In this document: positions 5,589-9,756 of the stretch, one piece after another
Position numbering within the stretch: position 1 is the first letter of the stretch
How the letters are laid out: every line of letters begins with the position of its first letter
Source of the DNA: DASUFH01 sp036274645
GTDB taxonomy: Bacteria; Acidobacteriota; Terriglobia; 20CM-2-55-15
DNA length: 9,756 nt
Direction: 5' to 3'
NCBI GenBank assembly: GCA_036274645.1
Contig: DASUFH010000450.1
Span: 1-9,756 of the forward strand
The notes under the pieces: model-generated
Seen by the model: the letters and a program-made list of their open reading frames with translations, nothing else
Database searches by the model: none
What the model was told of the DNA's origin: nothing
Program-made: the position numbers and the translations under genes

Positions 5589-6767
5589 ATGAATGATCCG
5601 GTCATCCTCAGCGCGGTCCGCACGCCCATTGGAAGATTCCTCGGGGCCTTGAAATCCCTTTCCGCGCCCGAATTGGGCGCGATTGCCGTCAAAGCCGCCG
5701 TTGAACGCGCCGGGCTTTCTCCCGTAGACATCGATGAAACCATCATGGGCAACGTGCTTGCGGCCGGCCTGGGGCAAAACCCTGCGCGGCAGGCGGCGAT
5801 GGGCGCCGGTCTTCCGGCAGAGAGCGCCGCGATGACCATCAACAAGGTCTGCGGGTCGGGTCTGAAGGCGGTGGCTCTCGCCGCGCAGGCGATTCAGACC
5901 GATAACGCCTCGATCGTAGTGGCCGGCGGCATGGAAAGCATGAGCCGGGCGCCATATCTGCTGGAGCGCGCGCGGGAAGGGTATCGGCTGGGGAACGCGG
6001 AACTGGTGGATTCCATGATCCGTGATGGTCTGTGGGACGTCTACGGAGATGTGCACATGGGGATCACCGCGGAAGTGGTTTCAGAGAAGTATGGCGTCCC
6101 GCGGGAACGTCAGGACATGTACGCGCTGGAAAGCCATCGCCGGGCGGTTGCAGCCATGCGGGCGGGCCGCTTCAAGGACGAGATTGTCGGCGTGCCGGTT
6201 CAGCAGAAGAAGGGGGCGGCGCTGTTGGTAGATACCGATGAGGCTCCCCGTCCCGAAGCGACGCTCGAGTCGCTGGCAGCGCTTAAACCGGCGTTCAGGA
6301 AGGATGGCACGGTCACCGCCGGCAACGCTCCCGGGGTCAATGACGGCGCGGCAGCGCTGGTGGTGACATCGGCGGAACGCGCCGCTCAGATGAAGCGGGC
6401 TCCGCTGGTCCGCATTGTCGGCCAGGCCGTGAGCGGCATCGAGCCGATGCTGGTGATGATGGCGCCGGTCGAAGCGGTGCGGAGGCTGGTGAAGAAGGTC
6501 GGATGGAACCTGCAGGATGTGGATCTTATTGAGTTGAATGAGGCATTTGCCGTTCAGGCCGTGGCCGTGGTGGAGCAACTCGGCCTTGATCCGGCCCGGG
6601 TCAATGTGAATGGCGGCGCGGTTGCGCTTGGGCATCCGATCGGGGCCAGCGGGGCGCGCATTCTGGTGACCCTGATCCATGAAATGCAGCGGCGCGGCGC
6701 GCGCCGCGGGATTGCGGCGTTGTGCCTGGGTGGAGGCAATTCCGTGGCGGTGGCGGTGGAGCGATGA
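5589..6767 (+). CDS. acetyl-CoA C-acetyltransferase (thiolase)
   Basis: Condenses two acetyl-CoA to acetoacetyl-CoA, or cleaves 3-ketoacyl-CoA in the reverse direction; cytoplasmic. The 392-aa length is typical. The nucleophile is Cys88 in NKVCGSGLKA; VAGGMESMSRAPY (111-123), NEAF (317-320), the catalytic GHPIGASGAR with His349, and Cys379 in CLGGGNSVAVAVE complete the active site. The last motif has Ser where many relatives have Gly (CxGGGxG). I believe GGGN-type variants occur in other thiolases, so activity is expected. GGAGG at 5574-5578, 10 bases before the ATG, is a good ribosome binding site. The stop overlaps the next gene's ATG, so the two enzymes are made together. AtoB-, PhaA- and FadA-type roles cannot be separated by sequence here; the dehydrogenase partner favours C4 metabolism. 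Confidence 0.95.
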   Translation: MNDPVILSAVRTPIGRFLGALKSLSAPELGAIAVKAAVERAGLSPVDIDETIMGNVLAAGLGQNPARQAAMGAGLPAESAAMTINKVCGSGLKAVALAAQAIQTDNASIVVAGGMESMSRAPYLLERAREGYRLGNAELVDSMIRDGLWDVYGDVHMGITAEVVSEKYGVPRERQDMYALESHRRAVAAMRAGRFKDEIVGVPVQQKKGAALLVDTDEAPRPEATLESLAALKPAFRKDGTVTAGNAPGVNDGAAALVVTSAERAAQMKRAPLVRIVGQAVSGIEPMLVMMAPVEAVRRLVKKVGWNLQDVDLIELNEAFAVQAVAVVEQLGLDPARVNVNGGAVALGHPIGASGARILVTLIHEMQRRGARRGIAALCLGGGNSVAVAVER

Positions 6768-7618
6768 GCCCGGCGCCGAAGGTTATCGGGGTCGTGGGCG
6801 CCGGCACAATGGGGAATGGCATTGCGCACGTTGCGGCCCGGGCCGGGCTCGGTGTGATCCTGCACGATGTGGCCCCCGGCGCGCTTGAGCGCGGACTGCA
6901 GGCCATCCGGAACAACCTGGACCGGGAAGCGTCCAAGGGCAAGATCCCGGAAGCGGATAAATCCGCCATTTTGAGCCGGATTTCGGGCGCTGCGGACGCG
7001 GGCGCCCTGGCCGGAGCGGATTTCATTGTTGAAGCGGTGGTCGAAGATTTTGCGGTTAAAGCGCTTGTTTTTGAAATGCTGGACAGGATTGCGCGCCCCG
7101 GTGTCATACTGGCGTCCAATACGTCCTCGATATCGATCACCCGCATCGGATCGCGGACGGCGCGGCCCGGAAGCGTTATCGGAATGCACTTCATGAATCC
7201 GGTTCCCGTCATGGCGCTCGTCGAGATCGTCCGCGGCGCCGCCACCACCGACGACACTGCCGCAGTTACCGAACGGCTTGCCACAGCGATGGGAAAGACC
7301 CCGGTTTCCGTCAACGACTTTCCTGGCTTCGTGTCCAATCGTGTGCTAATGCCCATGATCAATGAGGCGGTGTTTTGCGTCATGGAAGGCGTGGGATCCG
7401 CCGAGGCTGTCGACACGGTCATGAGGCTGGGAATGCATCATCCGATGGGTCCTCTCGCGCTGGCCGATCTGATCGGGCTGGATGTCTGTCTCCAGATTCT
7501 CAACGTGCTGCACCAGGAACTGGGGGATCCGAAGTACCGGCCGTGTCCTCTTCTCCGAAAGATGGTTGACGCCGGCCGGCTGGGACGAAAGACGGGAAAA
7601 GGATTTTATGAATATTGA
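6764..7618 (+). CDS. hbd: 3-hydroxybutyryl-CoA dehydrogenase
   Basis: NAD(P)-dependent oxidoreductase interconverting acetoacetyl-CoA and (S)-3-hydroxybutyryl-CoA; cytoplasmic. I start it at ATG 6764, which overlaps the thiolase stop as ATGA and gives 284 aa, the usual length for the short single-function form. An ATG at 6722 is in frame but would add 14 Gly-rich residues encoded inside the thiolase and is unlikely. The Rossmann fold opens with IGVVGAGTMGNGIA (8-21), and Asp35 at the end of the second strand suggests NAD preference. NTSS (119-122), the catalytic His142 in GMHFMNPVP with Glu154 in LVEIV, and DFPGFVSNRVLMPMINEA (185-202) are all intact. The protein ends GRKTGKGFYEY, as is common in the family. 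With the thiolase it forms a two-gene unit for butyrate/PHB-type synthesis or for short-chain beta-oxidation. PaaH-type function in aromatic degradation is an alternative. Confidence 0.94.
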   Translation: MSPAPKVIGVVGAGTMGNGIAHVAARAGLGVILHDVAPGALERGLQAIRNNLDREASKGKIPEADKSAILSRISGAADAGALAGADFIVEAVVEDFAVKALVFEMLDRIARPGVILASNTSSISITRIGSRTARPGSVIGMHFMNPVPVMALVEIVRGAATTDDTAAVTERLATAMGKTPVSVNDFPGFVSNRVLMPMINEAVFCVMEGVGSAEAVDTVMRLGMHHPMGPLALADLIGLDVCLQILNVLHQELGDPKYRPCPLLRKMVDAGRLGRKTGKGFYEY

Positions 7619-7659
7619 AGCTTCAGGTGGACCTCTCTTGTCCACTGGAGCGGGAAGCT
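7619..7659 (+). promoter_or_regulatory. two-stage hairpin in the leader of the TPR gene
   Basis: Directly after the dehydrogenase stop, AGCTTC (7619-7624) pairs with GAAGCT (7654-7659), and inside it GTGGAC (7627-7632) pairs with GTCCAC (7640-7645) around a 7-base loop. The purine-rich GGAGCGGGAAG (7647-7657), the only ribosome-binding-site-like stretch before the ATG at 7667, lies partly in the outer arm. There is no T-run, so a rho-independent terminator is unlikely; masking of the ribosome site or RNA stabilisation is possible. Confidence 0.4.
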
Positions 7660-7666
7660 AGAGCCT

Positions 7667-8821
7667 ATGATTCATTGCCAGAGCTGTACCACAAGGAATC
7701 CGCTGAGCCGCGAGTTTTGCTGGAAGTGCGGCGCGCGTCTTCTGGTGCCCTCGGCCGCGGGCGCAATGGGGACGCTGGATGGATCGATTCCGTTTATGGA
7801 AGAGCATGTCCTGGAAAGGATCAGCGCTCTTGAAAACTCCATTGCGATGCTCAACAAGCGTGTGGACACGCTGATCGAAACGGTGGAGCGCGTCGCAGCG
7901 AGCAACTTCATCGACCACACCATGATCGAAACTCTCACCGATTCGCTGGAATCGGCGGGAATCGATCTGGCCAATCTCGAATCGGACTGGCGCAAGCGGA
8001 TCGACTCGCGCATCGTCGAGACCGAAGCCGTGGACCGGTTGAGCAATCGCACGCGGCGTGTGTTGGAGGCCTATCGGGGCGCCGATCGCAAGCAGTTCGA
8101 AAAATGGATCGAGCGTTCTTACGACCTGCTCGTGGATGGGCGCGGCGCGGCCAGCATCGAACTGCTCAATTCCGCGCTGGATTGCGACCCGGACAATCTG
8201 GAGCTGGGCCTGTTGCTGGCGGAGGCGCACTTCCAGGCTTGCGATGACCGCAAGGCGCTCGACTGTCTCGAGCGCGTGCTGAGTTCGCGTCCCGACGATT
8301 TTGAGGCCACGCTGCTGGCGGGTGTGCTCGAAGAGCGGACGGGCAACCTGGCGGGGGCCGAACGACGTCTGGAACGCGCCATCGGGCTGCGAAACGATTC
8401 GGCGGCGGCCCACGCGGTGCTGGGGGCGATGCTGTCGCGATCGGGTAACCGGAAGGGCGCTCTGAAACACCTGACGGCGGCGCTCGAGTTGAAAGCCAGC
8501 GCCCCGGTGCATTTTCTGCTCGGCGGCGTGTACCACGAGGTCGGACAGCACCGGCGCGCCATCCAGCATCTCAAGCAGGCCACCGAACTCGATCCGTCGT
8601 TCGGGGAAGCTTTCTACCAGCTTGGATTGTTGTGTCTGGAAATGAACTGGCTCCGAAAGGCGCAGGAGTGTTTCAAAACGGCCCAATCCCTGAATCCCGG
8701 CGAAGCGCGCTATCGCAGGCGCGCTCCGAGTTTTTCCGAGGGCGCCGGGCCCGATCAGTTGAATGGACTCGTCCGTGAGGAGTTGCGGCTCGTGCACGAC
8801 GGCGCTTCCAAGCGGCGGTAA
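7667..8821 (+). CDS. zinc-ribbon, coiled-coil and TPR-repeat protein, function unknown
   Basis: I do not recognise a named family for this 384-aa protein. It opens with a zinc-ribbon knuckle: Cys4-x2-Cys7 and Cys18-x2-Cys21 (HCQSC, FCWKCGARL). Residues about 45-120 show heptad-like Leu/Ile/Val spacing consistent with a coiled coil (LERISALENSIAMLNKRVDT). From about 143 to 350 there are five or six TPR-like helix pairs with typical LL..A....P.N/D signatures, such as AIQHLKQATELDPSFGEAFY (298-317). There is no signal peptide or membrane segment, so it is probably a cytoplasmic scaffold or adaptor. It starts 48 bp after the dehydrogenase gene, with a hairpin between, and may be co-transcribed. 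The last codons, EELRLVHDGASKRR, are encoded by the first unit of a tandem repeat that continues past the stop. Confidence 0.85.
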   Translation: MIHCQSCTTRNPLSREFCWKCGARLLVPSAAGAMGTLDGSIPFMEEHVLERISALENSIAMLNKRVDTLIETVERVAASNFIDHTMIETLTDSLESAGIDLANLESDWRKRIDSRIVETEAVDRLSNRTRRVLEAYRGADRKQFEKWIERSYDLLVDGRGAASIELLNSALDCDPDNLELGLLLAEAHFQACDDRKALDCLERVLSSRPDDFEATLLAGVLEERTGNLAGAERRLERAIGLRNDSAAAHAVLGAMLSRSGNRKGALKHLTAALELKASAPVHFLLGGVYHEVGQHRRAIQHLKQATELDPSFGEAFYQLGLLCLEMNWLRKAQECFKTAQSLNPGEARYRRRAPSFSEGAGPDQLNGLVREELRLVHDGASKRR

Positions 8822-8920
8822 CGCAGTCGTGCAGAGTTGAGGCTCGGCACGACCGCGTGTCCAGGCGGCGGCAACGCAATAGTGGGGAGTTCAGGCTCGC
8901 GCACGACGGCGTGTCGGTAA
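8781..8920 (+). repeat. 53-54 bp tandem repeat, about 2.6 copies, overlapping a gene end
   Basis: Unit 1 (8781-8834) starts AGTTGCGGCTCGTGCACGAC, unit 2 (8835-8887) starts AGTTGAGGCTCGGCACGACC, and a partial unit 3 begins at 8888 with AGTTCAGGCTCGCGCACGAC. Units 1 and 2 differ at about 11 of 54 positions by eye. Unit 1 encodes the last 13 residues and stop of the TPR protein. Beyond that stop the same frame stays open to TAA at 8918-8920. Units 2 and 3 contain CACG-4 bases-CGTG, a small hairpin absent from unit 1. This occupies most of the gap before recA. Confidence 0.7.
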
Positions 8921-8996
8921 TCAATAATGGCCGCGGATGCAGGCCCGGCATTCGTCGCTGAAGAAAAAATCAGAGTAAGAGAATGAGGACATACGC

Positions 8997-9756
8997 ATGG
9001 CTGACGAAAAAGTAGAGAAGACCAGGGCCCTGGATCTGGCCGTTTCGCAGATTGAAAAACAGTTCGGAAAAGGCTCCATCATGCGCCTGGGAGGTCTCGA
9101 CCTGAGCCAGCCGATGGAAGCGATTTCATCGGGCTCGCTGGCGCTGGACCTGGCGCTTGGCGTCAACGGATTTCCGCGCGGCCGCGTGATTGAAATCTTC
9201 GGGCCGGAGTCGAGCGGCAAGACCACGCTGGCCCTGCACGCCATCGCCGAAGCGCAGAAGACCGGCGGCGCGGCCGCCTTCGTGGACGCCGAGCACGCGC
9301 TCGACGCCACCTATGCGCGCAAGCTCGGCGTGGATATCGACAACCTGCTGGTTTCCCAGCCGGACAGCGGGGAGCAGGCCCTGGAGATCACCGAGGTGCT
9401 GGTGCGCAGCGGCGCGGTCGACATTGTCGTGGTCGATTCGGTGGCGGCGCTGGTGCCGCGCGCTGAACTGGAAGGCGAGATGGGCGAAGCGCAGATGGGA
9501 CTGCAGGCCCGTCTCATGTCGCAGGCGCTGCGGAAGCTCACCGGCATCGTTTCGAAGTCGAAGACGTGTCTCGTCTTCATCAACCAGATGCGCGAAAAAA
9601 TCGGAGTCATGTTCGGTAATCCCGAGACGACCACCGGCGGACGCGCCCTGAAGTTCTATTCATCGATCCGGATCGACGTCCGTCGCATCGCGTCCATCAA
9701 GGATGGCGACAGCGTGGTCGGCAACCGGACCAAGGTCAAGATCGTGAAAAACAAAG
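8997..9756 (+). CDS. recA: RecA recombinase, N-terminal two-thirds (cut by window end)
   Basis: DNA-dependent ATPase that forms filaments on single-stranded DNA, catalyses strand exchange and triggers LexA self-cleavage. The frame is open from ATG 8997 to the window end: 253 codons, against about 340-360 in complete RecA. The start is supported by GAGGA at 8985-8989, 7 bases upstream, and by the typical beginning with ALDLAVSQIEKQFGKGSIMR (residues 11-30). Walker A is GPESSGKTT (69-77), the catalytic Glu is Glu99 in FVDAEHALD, Walker B is IVVVDS (143-148), and Gln197 in FINQMREKIGVMFGNPETTT is the ATP-sensing glutamine at the start of loop L2. It probably has its own promoter in the 175-bp gap, but I saw no convincing -35/-10 pair and no SOS-box palindrome there. 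Confidence 0.97.
   Translation, partial: MADEKVEKTRALDLAVSQIEKQFGKGSIMRLGGLDLSQPMEAISSGSLALDLALGVNGFPRGRVIEIFGPESSGKTTLALHAIAEAQKTGGAAAFVDAEHALDATYARKLGVDIDNLLVSQPDSGEQALEITEVLVRSGAVDIVVVDSVAALVPRAELEGEMGEAQMGLQARLMSQALRKLTGIVSKSKTCLVFINQMREKIGVMFGNPETTTGGRALKFYSSIRIDVRRIASIKDGDSVVGNRTKVKIVKNK

Noticed and set aside
5397..6056. Minus-strand open frame across the terminator and thiolase start
   Set aside because: It crosses a clear terminator and mirrors the thiolase codons; no recognisable protein.
6722..6763. Longer N-terminus for the 3-hydroxybutyryl-CoA dehydrogenase
   Set aside because: It would add a Gly-rich tail read from the thiolase gene in another frame; the ATGA overlap start gives the usual family length.
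6081..7422. Overlapping minus-strand frames opposite the thiolase and dehydrogenase genes
   Set aside because: Antisense shadows of two well-supported enzymes, with no start-site or family support.
8900..8930. AATAAT at 8923-8928 as the recA -10 box
   Set aside because: The hexamer is good, but no -35-like sequence is present at 16-18 bp spacing, so I left it out as a feature.

Overview
The window is a GC-rich stretch of ordinary bacterial chromosome carrying seven whole protein genes, two genes cut by the window edges and one structural RNA. The TonB-type protein (cytoplasmic N-terminal module, one membrane helix, Pro/Gly-rich linker, C-terminal TonB fold), the lspA-rluD pair and the overall gene style remind me most of an Acidobacteriota (Solibacter-like) genome. 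That placement is inference from protein style; no 16S rRNA or other decisive marker is present.

Layout. (1) 1-2135, plus strand: the tail of an OmpR-family response regulator and a full sensor histidine kinase. In the sequence as given they read as one open frame, but an apparent one-base insertion near 342-345 causes this. Removing it restores a canonical regulator C-terminus whose stop overlaps the kinase GTG start. (2) 2137-2237: a roughly 101-bp, almost fully palindromic element in the convergent gap. (3) 2250-4067, minus strand: lspA, rluD (23-bp overlap) and, 15 bp further on, the RNase P RNA gene rnpB. (4) 4065-4141: a compact divergent promoter region in which the lspA -10 box lies between two copies of the palindrome TCCGCGGA. 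(5) 4142-5428, plus strand: a TonB-like energy transducer followed by a clear rho-independent terminator. (6) 5589-7618: an acetyl-CoA C-acetyltransferase and a 3-hydroxybutyryl-CoA dehydrogenase coupled by an ATGA overlap. (7) 7667-8821: a zinc-ribbon/coiled-coil/TPR protein of unknown role, whose 3' end lies in a 53-54 bp tandem repeat. (8) 8997 to the window end: the first 253 codons of recA.

How the genes relate. The window is a mosaic of short transcription units, not one pathway. LspA (lipoprotein signal peptide removal), RluD-type pseudouridine synthase and RNase P RNA are housekeeping functions sharing the minus strand. The thiolase/dehydrogenase pair interconverts acetyl-CoA and 3-hydroxybutyryl-CoA, serving butyrate/PHB-type synthesis or beta-oxidation; no crotonase or PHB synthase is in view to decide which. 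No gap exceeds 300 bp. I found no transposase, CRISPR array, phage gene or tRNA, and nothing I would call a new biological system. The points most worth a second look are the frameshifted regulator/kinase junction, the 101-bp palindromic element, the duplicated palindrome around the lspA promoter and the tandem repeat running through the TPR gene's stop codon.
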